A stretch of DNA of 64,000 nt from SZUA-430 sp965227535 (GCA_965227535.1 OZ245761.1:1612001-1676000), one strand, 5' to 3'. Counted from the stretch's first letter, positions 8,373 to 17,882 are shown. Translations and numbers: made by a program. Notes: generated from the sequence alone by a model not told the origin.

Positions 8373-9338
8373 GTGGAAAAGTTGCCAATCTTCGGCGTGA
8401 TCGGCCGGACCATCGCGTTCGAGGCCGCCAATCTTTGGACGCTCTTTCGCCTGACCTGGTTTCCGCTCGCCCTACTGCTCGCGGCAAGTGTCGGCTTGAC
8501 CTACATGCTGCTTCAGGAAGTAGGCACAGTCCCCTTCGCCAGCGTCGACGGCGTCTACGCCTTCTTCTGGCTGATCTGGACATCCGTGATCCTGCAAACG
8601 ATCGCCGTCACGGCCGTGGCGGTTCAAGTCCACAAGGTGGTGTTGTTCAACGAGCGGCGAGAGGGCCACTACTTCGTCTATCCGTTCGGTTGGACGGAAG
8701 TGCGATACATCATCATGGGCATCTTGAGCTCGATCTTCATCATCCTGCCCGTCGCGATCGCCGCCTACGTTTACTACGCTTACAAATTGAACGTCAGCCA
8801 AGCCGCGATCGTCGCGCTCCTGGCGGCGCCAAGCGTGCCGCTGGCCCCGCAGGGAGCAAGCTGGATCAATCTGGTCGTGATCGCGCTCGTGATCATCTTC
8901 GTGCTGTGGGTTTCCTTGCGCCTCAGCGTCTGGCCGGCGGCCGTCGTCGCCAACAACCGTATCGCGCTCGTCGACGCTTGGCGCACCACGCGCGGCAACG
9001 TGCTGCGCCTGCTCCTCATGTTTATTCTTGCGTACATATTCTTGATCGTCGTCCTCCTTCTTATCCAAGGGGCATTCTTCTTTGCCGCGCCTCATGATTT
9101 TTTGCAGCCCGTCCCAGCCGCAAACCCGCAGATCAAAGATGCGCTGGGAGAGATGGCAAACGTAACGCCCAACATGCTTCTCATGGAGTTCATCACGCAG
9201 TTTCTGTCGACGACCTTCGCGGTCGCGCTTCTAAGCTTCAGCTACCGGGCGCTGAAGGGAGCCCGCGACGGCACGGCGATCGACAAACAATCCACCGAAG
9301 ACGACCCAACCCTGCACATGCCGATGGGCGCGCTGTAG
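8373..9338 (+). CDS. Multi-pass membrane protein, paralog 1
   Basis: 321 residues from GTG 8373, which has GGGGGA just upstream; an in-frame GTG at 8322 is an alternative. About six hydrophobic helices (for example LALLLAASVGLTYMLL, IIMGILSSIFIILPVAIAAYVYYAY, VIALVIIFVLWVSLRLSVWPAAVVA, LLLMFILAYIFLIVVLLLIQGAFFF). The start IFGVIGRTIAFEAANLWTLFRLTWFPLA is nearly repeated in the paralog at 16282-17223. It is followed after 13 bp by the ankyrin protein gene, so the two are an operon. The family resembles small DUF-type integral membrane proteins of alphaproteobacteria; function unknown. Confidence 0.8.
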   Translation: MEKLPIFGVIGRTIAFEAANLWTLFRLTWFPLALLLAASVGLTYMLLQEVGTVPFASVDGVYAFFWLIWTSVILQTIAVTAVAVQVHKVVLFNERREGHYFVYPFGWTEVRYIIMGILSSIFIILPVAIAAYVYYAYKLNVSQAAIVALLAAPSVPLAPQGASWINLVVIALVIIFVLWVSLRLSVWPAAVVANNRIALVDAWRTTRGNVLRLLLMFILAYIFLIVVLLLIQGAFFFAAPHDFLQPVPAANPQIKDALGEMANVTPNMLLMEFITQFLSTTFAVALLSFSYRALKGARDGTAIDKQSTEDDPTLHMPMGAL

Positions 9339-9351
9339 CGCAGGAGACGAT

Positions 9352-11184
9352 GTGAGAACGCTGGTGCGCTCGGCCGCTGCATTTCTCGTCGGCGCCGTGC
9401 TGACCGCGCTCGTCTTCGCGTTCCACCCCGAACCCGGCGAAGCGATCCGCAACATCGCCCACGCACCGCCCGGCGAACCACAACGGCCCAACCTCTACAA
9501 CATCGTCCGCGTCAAACGGGACGACGGCGGCTTTGATCACTTCCTGGGGCCGCACGTCAGCATCGATCCAAAGAACGTCGACGGCGGTTACGCACCTCAC
9601 ACGACGCCGGCGGTCCGATTGCTGATCGACGTCGAAGGCCGCGTTGCCTATGCGGAGGCGCGGTTTGGACCCAAAACTCTACAGCGGGAGGCGGAACGCC
9701 TGGCGCGTCAGGTGCGCTTCATCCCGTTCCGACGCAACGGCCAACCCGTTGCCGCCGTCATCGAAGAATTCGAGATCCACGTCCGCGGGCCGGGCAACCG
9801 GCCAGATTACCCGACGCCGTTTCCGCCCACCAAAGACATGGCTACATTCGAATTCACGATGTCATACGCCGGTGGTTTCGGCGGCGGCACGCAATACCAA
9901 GTCTCCATCTTGGGCGATGGCACAATACGGTTCGAGAGCGATGCGTACGGCGCCGCCGTCGCCGGCAAGCACGAAGCCAAACTGTCGGAAGAACAAGTGC
10001 AAAAAATCGTGGAGGCTCTTCAACGCGCCGACTGGCTTTGGACGCCGGACGAATACCAAAGCCGCGCGACTGACCAGCCAAGAGTGATAACCACTCTTCG
10101 TTTTGATGGCCGCATAAAATTTCTCAGCTTCAACCCTAACCACTACGGCTATCAGCCGAACGCCATACGCGACGCCTATGCCGCCGTGCTGCGCGTCGCC
10201 AATGCCGATCGTTGGTTGAGGGGAAACAGTGAGACAGGCCCGAGCCTCGTCGCCGAAAAATGGAACTTCAAATCAGCCACCAGCGAGAATAAATCCCTCC
10301 TCGGCGGCATCGCCGCTCGAGGCACACTGCGCGCGCTTCAAGATGTATGGGCTCTCGGCGCACCGGTACTCCCTGACCTGACGGACCAGTACTTCATCAC
10401 ACCACCCATCATCGCCGCCGCAAGCCGCGACGATCCGCAGATCCTAGATTTCCTTCTGTCACTTGATACGCAGTGGGGCAAGAAAGCACTTGGCGCCGCG
10501 CTGGTCGAAGCTGCATCAAACGGCAACGCTCAAGGTGCAGTCAGCCTTCTCTACAAAGGCGCCAACCCGCGGGCAAAAGGGCGACTAGAGGGCACCAGCG
10601 CTTTGATGGCGGCCGCATCCGCAGGCTCACCCAAAATTGTCGCAGAACTCATTGAAGCAGCATCAAATCCTAAATCGACGGAATGGTATCTGTACGGCAC
10701 CACAGATGAGAGTCCGCAAGCGGCTGAGCGCATCGCTCGAGAAGCCAAGGCTTTTGTCAACGAACGAGACAAGGACGGCCGCACCGCTCTGCACGCAATC
10801 GGAAGCATCTGGGCGCCACGTTCGTCGCGAACGAAAAGCGACCCGCGTGCTGTCGTGAAGCTTCTGCTAAAGCACGGCGCCATCGTCGACGCGCGCGACA
10901 AAGATGGTCGCACGCCGCTCATGCGCGCAGGCAGTCAACCCCACGCCGCATCCGAACTCATCAGCGCCGGAGCCGACGTCAACGCCAAGGACAACAGAGG
11001 CGAAACGCCGTTGATGAACAGTTACGCTGCCTGGCTAACACTTTTGCTGCTGGAGCACGGCGCGGACGTCTACGCGCGCGACAAAGAAGGCCGGACCGCG
11101 CTCGATCATTCGAAACAATACGGCGGCAATGACACGGCGCCCGTCCTCGAATGGTGGCTCGCGAAAGAGAATGCGCTGCGCTGA
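9352..11184 (+). CDS. Membrane-anchored TonB_C-like / ankyrin repeat protein
   Basis: 610 residues from GTG 9352 with CAGGAGACGAT upstream. One N-terminal membrane helix (residues 5-24) then a periplasmic portion: residues about 86-144 look like a TonB C-terminal domain (VRLLIDVEGRVAYAEARFG, RQVRFIPFRRNGQPV), residues about 165-275 resemble a DUF6438-type domain (YQVSILGDGTIRFES, LSEEQVQKIVEALQRADW), and from about 310 there are ankyrin repeats (GTSALMAAASAGSPKIVAELI, KDGRTPLMRAGSQPHAASELISAGADVNAKDNRGETPLM). Likely a periplasmic interaction scaffold. In operon with the membrane protein upstream, so they may act together. Confidence 0.82.
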   Translation: MRTLVRSAAAFLVGAVLTALVFAFHPEPGEAIRNIAHAPPGEPQRPNLYNIVRVKRDDGGFDHFLGPHVSIDPKNVDGGYAPHTTPAVRLLIDVEGRVAYAEARFGPKTLQREAERLARQVRFIPFRRNGQPVAAVIEEFEIHVRGPGNRPDYPTPFPPTKDMATFEFTMSYAGGFGGGTQYQVSILGDGTIRFESDAYGAAVAGKHEAKLSEEQVQKIVEALQRADWLWTPDEYQSRATDQPRVITTLRFDGRIKFLSFNPNHYGYQPNAIRDAYAAVLRVANADRWLRGNSETGPSLVAEKWNFKSATSENKSLLGGIAARGTLRALQDVWALGAPVLPDLTDQYFITPPIIAAASRDDPQILDFLLSLDTQWGKKALGAALVEAASNGNAQGAVSLLYKGANPRAKGRLEGTSALMAAASAGSPKIVAELIEAASNPKSTEWYLYGTTDESPQAAERIAREAKAFVNERDKDGRTALHAIGSIWAPRSSRTKSDPRAVVKLLLKHGAIVDARDKDGRTPLMRAGSQPHAASELISAGADVNAKDNRGETPLMNSYAAWLTLLLLEHGADVYARDKEGRTALDHSKQYGGNDTAPVLEWWLAKENALR

Positions 11185-11526
11185 CGCTGCGGTTCAAAGC
11201 GAACACGCGCTGCGAATCCGTTGAGTCGTCAGATGATTCACCCGGCGCGTAAGAATGGGTTCCCAACGCGCGTGTAGTCGCCGCCGTCCACACGCTTTTT
11301 GTCCACAGCCAATCGCAAGTAGCAATCCACCACCCCCGCCGTGCAGAAAATGCCGGAGCGGATCACGGACTCGCTGTAACGCTTTGTCCTGTGTCCCATG
11401 CGTGACATAGGACACCTGCCCGCGCGCGTTACTTTCGTCGTGCTCACCGGGCGTTACCCCCCAAGGCGGCAGAGTTCGCCAATCACGCCCACTGGCCCCC
11501 TCGAGTAACAACAAATGGTGACGGTA
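11185..11526. other. Intergenic region with an imperfect hairpin
   Basis: About 342 bp before the second OmpA gene. It holds GTCCTGTGTC and GACATAGGAC as facing arms (one mismatch, 8-nt loop) near 11385-11412. Minus-strand readings of 69 and 106 residues cover the area but have no clear ribosome binding site or recognised family and are not called. Confidence 0.5.
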
Positions 11527-12582
11527 ATGAAAATCAGATCGCTGCTTCTCGGAGCCGCTGCGTCCCTCGCGCTCGGTTCAGCCGCGAATGCGACCACGAT
11601 AAACGGTTGGTATGTCAGCCTCGAAGGCGGCGCCAACTGGGTCGAAGATTGGGATCACACGCAATTCACAACGGCGCCCCCGGGCACCGACCTCGCGTCG
11701 GCGTCGTTCGACACCGGCTGGGCCGTGCTCGCCAGCGTCGGCTATGGCTTCGGCGGCGGTTGGCGCGCGGAGTTCGAAGCCGGCTATCGCGACAACGACA
11801 TCGACGGCTACACGTCGAACGGCGTCCCGGCGCCAAGCTTCCTCGACGGCAATCTCCGTGAAGCATCCCTGATGCTGAATGTGCTCTACGACATTCCGTT
11901 GACGGAACGCATGTCCTTCACGCTCGGCGCCGGCGCCGGTGGCGACTTCTCGCAGTTCGAACTGAACGGCGCGGGACCGACCGTCGAAGACGACAACTGG
12001 GCTTTCGCCTATCAAGGCATCGCTGGCCTGAACTACGCGATCGGCCAGCAGACGTCCTTGTTCTTGAACTACCGCTACTTCCGCAGCACCGATCCCGAAT
12101 ACGATTTCCGCCCGGTGTCGCCCGGCTTTTTCGAAGGCGACGATCACGTGAAGCACACGGCGACGATCGGTCTGCGCTATGCGTTCGGCGCGGCGCCTGC
12201 ACCGGCGCCGATGGTCGAAGCACCGCCACCGCCGCCGCCGGCCGAACCCGTCGCACCGCGTGAGTTCATCGTCTTCTTCGGCCACAACAAGTCGAACCTG
12301 ACGCCGGAAGCGTTGACCGTCATCAAGCAAGCCGCCGATGCCGCCAAAGAATTCGGCAGCGCCTCGATCCAGGTCGTCGGCCACGCCGACCGCTCGGGCT
12401 CGGATGTCTACAATCAGAAGCTCTCGCTCCGCCGCGGCACCGCCGTGAAAGGCGCGTTGGTTTCTGAAGGCATCTCCGGCGGATCGATCTCGGTCTCGGG
12501 CAAAGGCGAAAGCGACCCGATGGTCCCGACCGCCGACGGCGTCCGCGAACCGCAAAACCGCCGCGTCCACATCTCGCTCTAA
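11527..12582 (+). CDS. OmpA-family outer membrane protein, second copy
   Basis: 351 residues from ATG 11527 (ATG 11515 in frame upstream). Signal peptide MKIRSLLLGAAASLALGSAANA. Beta-barrel region to about residue 215, linker APAPAPMVEAPPPPPPAEP, then OmpA-like domain (VVGHADRSGSDVYNQKLSLRR, KGESDPMVPTADGVREPQ, NRRVHISL). Paralog of 5443-6495: same barrel motifs (GWYVSLEGGANWVEDWDHT) and nearly identical final 100 residues. Role: porin-like or structural protein linking outer membrane and peptidoglycan. Followed by a strong terminator. Confidence 0.93.
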   Translation: MKIRSLLLGAAASLALGSAANATTINGWYVSLEGGANWVEDWDHTQFTTAPPGTDLASASFDTGWAVLASVGYGFGGGWRAEFEAGYRDNDIDGYTSNGVPAPSFLDGNLREASLMLNVLYDIPLTERMSFTLGAGAGGDFSQFELNGAGPTVEDDNWAFAYQGIAGLNYAIGQQTSLFLNYRYFRSTDPEYDFRPVSPGFFEGDDHVKHTATIGLRYAFGAAPAPAPMVEAPPPPPPAEPVAPREFIVFFGHNKSNLTPEALTVIKQAADAAKEFGSASIQVVGHADRSGSDVYNQKLSLRRGTAVKGALVSEGISGGSISVSGKGESDPMVPTADGVREPQNRRVHISL

Positions 12583-12618
12583 GGACGCGCGTCACACAAA
12601 CGAAGGGGAAAGCCAAAG

Positions 12619-12647
12619 GGCGGGGACCGAAAGGTCTCCGCCTTTTT
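12619..12647 (+). terminator. Terminator after the OmpA-family gene
   Basis: GGCGGGGACC, GAAA loop, GGTCTCCGCC, then TTTTT. It lies between the OmpA stop at 12582 and the convergent desaturase stop at 12654. Confidence 0.85.
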
Positions 12648-12653
12648 CTTAAG

Positions 12654-13769
12654 CTACGCCGCGCGCGCCGAAATCACCGTCGCCGCTTGCCCGTCGCCGC
12701 GCACGGCCGACACTTCGGGCCGCGATAGCGCGGAGAGTTGATTGAAATGCGACCGCATCATGCCCGCAAAGGTCAGCACATGATGCGGCTTGCCGAACTC
12801 CCGCGCGCACGCCGACACCACGCGGCTGAGCTTCGCATTGTGGCAATGCGCAGCCTCGGGGAACAGATGATGCGCCGCGTGCGAATTCGCCCCGCCGGTC
12901 AGCGCGATCGCCAAGGTGCTTTCGGGCGACCAGTCCACGGCGGTCATCGCCTGATGCGTCGCCCAATCATGCGCGATCGCGCCGTCCGCGCGCGGATCGA
13001 CAAACCCCGCCACGTCGCAAATATGCGTGCCCACATTGATGATGACGAACATCGCCGACGCCGCCGCACTGGCGATCACATAGCCCAGCACGATGTTCGC
13101 GACCGGCGCGTCGATCACCAGAAGAGGCACGACGATCGCCAGCACGATGTGAATGACCTTCGACGCCGCGAACTCACCCAACGCAGCCCATGTGTGAAAC
13201 GTTTCCGGCGCCTCCCGCCGCGCCGCGCGCAGATGCAGGAAATCCTCGTAGAGCGCGAGATGCCCCAGCACGAGCATGTAGAGGAACGGTGCATAGTACG
13301 CCTGATACCGATGCCACCACCGCCACGCATGATGCGGCGTCAACCGCACGAGGCTGGTGCTGTCGGCGTCGATGTCCGTCCCCGCAACGTTGGGGAACAT
13401 GTGATGCGTCCGAATATGCCGCCGCGCCCACAGCGCGCCCGAAATCCCGGCAATCGCAAAGCCGGCGAACACGACAAACCGGTTCACGCGCCGCGTCCGT
13501 GCCAACGAATAATGCGACGCGTCATGGCACAGCGTCGCAATCACGACATAGGCCAGCGCGCCGCCGATCGCCGCCAAAGCAAAACCACCGCCGCCCGCGG
13601 CGCCGCTGAGGATCAACGCATAAACGCCGACGAACACCAAAAGCGCGAGACCGCCGCGAAGCCATTGCTCGGCATCCGCATAGCGGCCCGTCGGCGATGC
13701 CGCCAACACAGCCGCACCACGTGCGCGCAACGCTTTTGCATAGGCCGTTTGTGAAGCGAACCGGGGCAT
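12654..13769 (-). CDS. Membrane fatty acid desaturase
   Basis: 371 residues. The three histidine boxes of di-iron acyl-lipid desaturases are present: HDASH near residue 101, HIRTHH near 137 and HAAHH near 315, separated by membrane helices (LALLVFVGVYALIL, LGYVIASAAASAMFVIINVG). It introduces a double bond in acyl chains of membrane lipids, with electrons from a ferredoxin or cytochrome b5-type donor. No cytochrome b5 domain is fused. The regiospecificity cannot be read from the sequence. Convergent with the OmpA gene and divergent from nothing nearby; the M1-like gene is also leftward, 114 bp upstream. Confidence 0.9.
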   Translation of the reverse strand: MPRFASQTAYAKALRARGAAVLAASPTGRYADAEQWLRGGLALLVFVGVYALILSGAAGGGGFALAAIGGALAYVVIATLCHDASHYSLARTRRVNRFVVFAGFAIAGISGALWARRHIRTHHMFPNVAGTDIDADSTSLVRLTPHHAWRWWHRYQAYYAPFLYMLVLGHLALYEDFLHLRAARREAPETFHTWAALGEFAASKVIHIVLAIVVPLLVIDAPVANIVLGYVIASAAASAMFVIINVGTHICDVAGFVDPRADGAIAHDWATHQAMTAVDWSPESTLAIALTGGANSHAAHHLFPEAAHCHNAKLSRVVSACAREFGKPHHVLTFAGMMRSHFNQLSALSRPEVSAVRGDGQAATVISARAA

Positions 13770-13883
13770 GATGAGACTCGCTGGATGATCGGACCGGACG
13801 TCCCCTTACATTTACACTATGTCGCCTTCGTGGCTGCGTGATCCCGCTCACAACGACCGCGCGGGTCAACCGCAACGATCAGC

Positions 13884-15152
13884 TCACGCCCCGTACACCC
13901 ACGTCGCAAACAAAGCCGACAAATCCCGGCCCGATGCCTTGGTCATCGCCCGCTCAAGATCGCGCGCCGTAACGACACCGCCCCAATTCGCCCGCGTGTA
14001 AATTCGCACACCGCGCCAGAACGTGCGCTCGCCAAGTTCGCGCCGCAGCGTGTCGAGAAACACCACCGACTTCGCATAAGCCATCGCGCGCTTGAGCTTC
14101 AGCGACGGATACGTCCCCTTCCAACTCAACGGCACGTCGAAGCCGCCATCCTTCGCCGCCGTCCACCGCTTATTGGCCAGCGCAAGCTCGCGCTCATAGT
14201 CCGCACGCCCCCACCGCGCTTCTTTCCAGGCCGCCGTCATGAACACCGCGAACCCTTCGTTGAGCCACAGCTCAGACCATTCCGCACACGTGATCGCATT
14301 GCCCCACCACTGATGCGCCAACTCATGCGCGATCACCCAATCCTCATGCGGGTCATCCAGGATCGGCGCGATCTCCGTCAAACCAATCGTCGAATGCGCA
14401 ACCGCCTCCTGCGCCGCGCTCTCGGGCACAAGAACTTGCGTATAGGCTGGCTCGCCGAATTTCACGCCGGCCTTGCCTTCGAAGAACGTAAGCATCGCCC
14501 GCGTCTCCCCGAACATCGCGCGCACCTTCGCCGCTTCGACATCCTTCGCCAGCACAAACAGCGAAGGCCGCCCCGCATCAAGCCGATGCCGCTCGAACGC
14601 ACCGCCCGCAAACCCAAACAGATACGCCGGCATCGCCCGCCGCTCCCGCCAACGCCAGTCGCGAACAAGCCGCCCCGGCGCCACCGCCTCGGACCCGTCC
14701 GGCAACGTCACTGCAAAATCCAACGTCGCCTTATCACCGGGCCGATCGAGATCGCAGATCATATAGTCGCAAGTGAAGTAGGTGGCGCTCACCGTACCGC
14801 GATCGAACACGAGCCCCTTCGGCGCCGGCCCATCAAACGTCAGAACCAGCCGCCCCACCTGCCCGCGCCGCATCGCCCGCGGCAAGCGAAACACCCACCG
14901 CCCGTCGACAATCGCACCCGCCACGATCGCCGCCCCGTCGATCGACGCCGTCACGCGCAAGGAATTCCCGCTGAACGAAACCGCATCGAGCCCATCGACA
15001 AGGCTCTCAAACCGAACAACCTCTGTCCCCGAAACCGTGTTCGCGGTAAAGTCGGGCTCAAGCTGCACCTCGTAGTGCAGCACATCGAACGTCTCGCCCG
15101 CCCACACCGGCGCAGCCAAGACCAGAGCAATGAGAAATAGAAAGAGCCTCAT
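13884..15152 (-). CDS. Secreted M1-type zinc metallopeptidase, GxMEN-less
   Basis: 422 residues with a signal peptide (MRLFLFLIALVLAAPVWA). The gluzincin motif is intact: H276-E277-L-A-H280 followed by E299 in NEGFA, and a candidate transition-state Tyr at 359 (AYAKSVVFLDTL). The N-terminal 170 residues form the saddle-type beta domain of M1 peptidases. The substrate motif GxMEN expected 30-35 residues before HExxH is replaced by EAVAHSTIGLTE, and the C-terminal helical domain is absent, so the protein is short for the family. Likely a periplasmic aminopeptidase or a relative with changed specificity. Confidence 0.85.
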   Translation of the reverse strand: MRLFLFLIALVLAAPVWAGETFDVLHYEVQLEPDFTANTVSGTEVVRFESLVDGLDAVSFSGNSLRVTASIDGAAIVAGAIVDGRWVFRLPRAMRRGQVGRLVLTFDGPAPKGLVFDRGTVSATYFTCDYMICDLDRPGDKATLDFAVTLPDGSEAVAPGRLVRDWRWRERRAMPAYLFGFAGGAFERHRLDAGRPSLFVLAKDVEAAKVRAMFGETRAMLTFFEGKAGVKFGEPAYTQVLVPESAAQEAVAHSTIGLTEIAPILDDPHEDWVIAHELAHQWWGNAITCAEWSELWLNEGFAVFMTAAWKEARWGRADYERELALANKRWTAAKDGGFDVPLSWKGTYPSLKLKRAMAYAKSVVFLDTLRRELGERTFWRGVRIYTRANWGGVVTARDLERAMTKASGRDLSALFATWVYGA

Positions 15153-15192
15153 GGCGCAAAGACGCCCGCAACACGCGCGCGCGTCAAGCCCG

Positions 15193-15984
15193 TCAGCAGC
15201 AATATTCCCAGTTCGCCCAGATCAACAGCAACCCAGTCCCCGGCGCTTCGAAGACTTTCATCGACACCGGCTCGGCGCCAATCATGTGCGACGCGCTCTC
15301 ATCGCTAACCGTCATGTCCTCTGCAGCGTTGCCGCCCACGATAATCCCTTGCTCCGGTACGCCGGCCGCTTTGCACGAAGTCGTGATAATCGCCAGCTCG
15401 CGCGTGTCGCGCTCAGGCGCGGTGATGCAGATCTCGCGCTTCTCATCCCAAACGCCGATCTCGCCGGTTTTCGTCGCGACGAATGGCATGCCGTACCCGC
15501 CGATCAGCCGACGGATCACACGCCCGCGCTTTTCACGCACCACATAGAGATCGACCGGAGACTCGAAATCGATACCGGGCGTCACAATCTCAAGCGGCCC
15601 CCGGTCCGTCAGCACAATCGGCCGCCCGGCCCGCGACCGGCCCACAAAGGCAAAGCCGCCGAGTTCGTTGGGCGAACCGGTCTCGCTGAGTGGATAGTCA
15701 AGCTCCAACCGGAAAATGCCGCGACCGCGCGTCTCAAGCAGCGCACCTTCGACGACGATGTAGTCGAGCATATCCAGCGGATAGAGCGACCCATCGTCCT
15801 CCTTCTTCATACGAAGCCGCCCCGATTTGTCGTCCGAGAAAAGGAAGGCAATCGGCAAACACGCTCGATGCCACCCCTTGGCCGGACACTCGCGCAATAC
15901 CTTCAACGTCTCGTGGTCATCCGCACGCACAAACCCCACCGCCGCGGCGAACGCCGCGAGCGCAAACACCAACCGCCCGATCAT
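15193..15984 (-). CDS. Secreted Cys-motif protein, paralog C
   Basis: 263 residues from ATG 15984, which follows AGAGGGGCAG; the 9-residue longer reading is less likely. Signal peptide MIGRLVFALAAFAAAVGFVRA. It is the third member of the family at 1796-3587: C33 and C42 in ECPAKGWHRAC, then LPIAF (LPFPF in copy B), the strand RPIVLTDRGPLEIVTPG, a YVVREKRGRVIRRLIGGYG segment and a Cys-Cys C-terminus after PGTGLLLIWANWEYCC. Located 40 bp after the M1-like gene start on the same strand, so possibly co-transcribed with it. Function unknown. Confidence 0.8.
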   Translation of the reverse strand: MIGRLVFALAAFAAAVGFVRADDHETLKVLRECPAKGWHRACLPIAFLFSDDKSGRLRMKKEDDGSLYPLDMLDYIVVEGALLETRGRGIFRLELDYPLSETGSPNELGGFAFVGRSRAGRPIVLTDRGPLEIVTPGIDFESPVDLYVVREKRGRVIRRLIGGYGMPFVATKTGEIGVWDEKREICITAPERDTRELAIITTSCKAAGVPEQGIIVGGNAAEDMTVSDESASHMIGAEPVSMKVFEAPGTGLLLIWANWEYCC

Positions 15985-16281
15985 GAAACTGCCCCTCTGC
16001 CGACGACGCACCGCGCGCCCGGCAGACCCATCGAATAGGCATCAATTCAGGCAACATTGCGCCAAAGCCGGGCGCCGTCCGAAGAGTGATCAGTACGACG
16101 CCCTCGCAACAATCCTTGAACTCCGTGCCGGCACGCGCATGTGCTCTAAATTACTCAAGACAACGCCGCATCTCCTTCAGTAAACTGACGACGACCAAAG
16201 GGGCGGCGTGCGGCGTTGAATTCAACGACGGGGCCAATAGCTCGTCCGCCTCAAGTGTCTCGCTCAAGCAGGGGATGCTCT

Positions 16282-17223
16282 ATGCCACAAGCGCAAGCGC
16301 CCGCCGCTAAACTGCCGCGGTCGATCGGGCTGAACCCGCCGGGCCTGCCGGTGTTCAAAGTGCTGGGCCGCGCGCTGCTGTTCGAGGCAACGCATCTCTT
16401 CACGTTGTTCCGTCTCACCTGGCTGCCGCTCGCAGCCCTGCTCGCAACGCAAATCGCAGCCGGCCAACTGATCGCGCAGACCACCGGCGCGACCTCGACG
16501 GACGGCTTCGAACCCGGGAACCTCTTCGTCCTAAACGCCGTCGGCGTCTTGCTCCAAGCGCTCCCGCTCACGGCTGTCGCGACGGCGGTGCATCGCCTTA
16601 TCTACTTCGACGACCGCAGACCCGGCGTCTATTTCGCCTTCGCGTTCGGCGCGACCGAACTTCGCTATCTGGCCAGCTGTATCGCCGTCATCACGCTCGC
16701 CGCATTGCCCATAGCGGCCACCTTCGCGCTCGCCCACGTCACAAAGGCTGTTTGGCTGGGCGGAACGATCGTCGTCATGCTGCTGGCGGGATACGTGTTC
16801 TTCATCTTCCTGACGCTGCGCCTGTTGGTCCTGCCGCCGCAAACGGTCGCGACGGGAAGCGTGTCCGTCCGCGACGCATTCTTGCTCAGTCACGGACACG
16901 CGATATCTCTGATGTTCGTGGTCTTATTGCCGGGCATCTGTATCGCGTTCGGCGCGCCGATCCTCGCCTCACTCCTCGGCTTAGAGGACCTCGATGCCTA
17001 CTACAGGCTCTTGGAACGACCGGACATACTAGGTTGGATGTGGCTGCCCGACTGGAATCGATTCATGCAGCCGCCGACACCACAAATGATCGCCTGGGAA
17101 TTCAGCCTCAGCTTTCTCATAAGCACCGTCGTCGTCACGTGCCTAAGCTACGCGTATCTCGCCTTGAAGCAGTTGCAAGACGTCGAAACCGAAGGCCCCG
17201 CCGACGAACGGGAGCCCGCATAG
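16282..17223 (+). CDS. Multi-pass membrane protein, paralog 2
   Basis: 313 residues from ATG 16282, preceded by CAGGGGATGC. Paralog of 8373-9338: VFKVLGRALLFEATHLFTLFRLTWLPLAALLA aligns with the start of the first copy, and both end with a helix and ALKxxxD. About six membrane helices. Unlike copy 1 it is not followed by an ankyrin gene. About 300 bp upstream (15985-16281) hold no gene. Function unknown. Confidence 0.8.
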   Translation: MPQAQAPAAKLPRSIGLNPPGLPVFKVLGRALLFEATHLFTLFRLTWLPLAALLATQIAAGQLIAQTTGATSTDGFEPGNLFVLNAVGVLLQALPLTAVATAVHRLIYFDDRRPGVYFAFAFGATELRYLASCIAVITLAALPIAATFALAHVTKAVWLGGTIVVMLLAGYVFFIFLTLRLLVLPPQTVATGSVSVRDAFLLSHGHAISLMFVVLLPGICIAFGAPILASLLGLEDLDAYYRLLERPDILGWMWLPDWNRFMQPPTPQMIAWEFSLSFLISTVVVTCLSYAYLALKQLQDVETEGPADEREPA

Positions 17224-17363
17224 GCGTAGATGATCGGCGTGGGCTCGCCTCAGCTCGAAAGACTCCGTTCACCATCCCGTGCCGCGTGGCGACTGCGAAG
17301 GGTGCAATTTCGCACGACGCACACTTTACCGGACATCAAACAAGCGCCACGTACAGTTGGGGC

Positions 17364-17882
17364 ATGCGTCCGGACGAGATCTCAGCTTTCGCGACCTGGC
17401 TCGTCGTACACGGCGCGAAAGTGCGCGAGCATTTAAAGTCGACAGATCTGTTGCGCTTTGCGCACGCCGGCCACATCGGTGTGGTGAAGAAAAACGGCAC
17501 GAGCGCAATGGCGAGTCCATCGCCGTTTGCGAAAGCTTATGTTGAAGCCTTCTCGCGCATGGGCCCGATGCCAAACAGGCCGCAGCGCAAGCCCGGCGAC
17601 CCGAAGTCGGCGATGGAAATCGCATACCTTCGCGATGGTGCCGACTGCTTCTTCTGCGGCAAGCCACTAGCCGGCGATGTAACGTGCGAGCACCTTCTCG
17701 CGCGCGCTGAAGACGGTAAGCGGCAAGCAGCCAACATCGTGCTCGCACACTTTGAGTGCAACAAAATGGCTGGTCGCGCATCGATCGCCGAAAAAGTGAA
17801 CCTTCGCGACAGGCTGCGCGGATATGCGTCGATCTTGCGCAAGCAGCACTGGCCGCCGACCAGCCTTGCCCGCTCGCCCTAA
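17364..17882 (+). CDS. HNH endonuclease family protein
   Basis: 172 residues from ATG 17364. The C-terminal half has a zinc-finger-like CFFCGKPL, then CEHLLARAEDGKRQAANIVLAHFECNKMAGR, the His-Asn-(Cys)N pattern of HNH nucleases. The N-terminal half is unassigned. Its stop overlaps the stop of the convergent response regulator (ctaa shared). No restriction or phage gene is adjacent, so this may be a stand-alone nuclease or a domesticated mobile-element gene. Confidence 0.82.
   Translation: MRPDEISAFATWLVVHGAKVREHLKSTDLLRFAHAGHIGVVKKNGTSAMASPSPFAKAYVEAFSRMGPMPNRPQRKPGDPKSAMEIAYLRDGADCFFCGKPLAGDVTCEHLLARAEDGKRQAANIVLAHFECNKMAGRASIAEKVNLRDRLRGYASILRKQHWPPTSLARSP

Noticed and set aside
11194..11514. 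Minus-strand 69- and 106-residue readings before the second OmpA gene
   Set aside because: No ribosome binding site or recognised family; overlaps a hairpin. Could be a decayed mobile-element fragment but not supportable.
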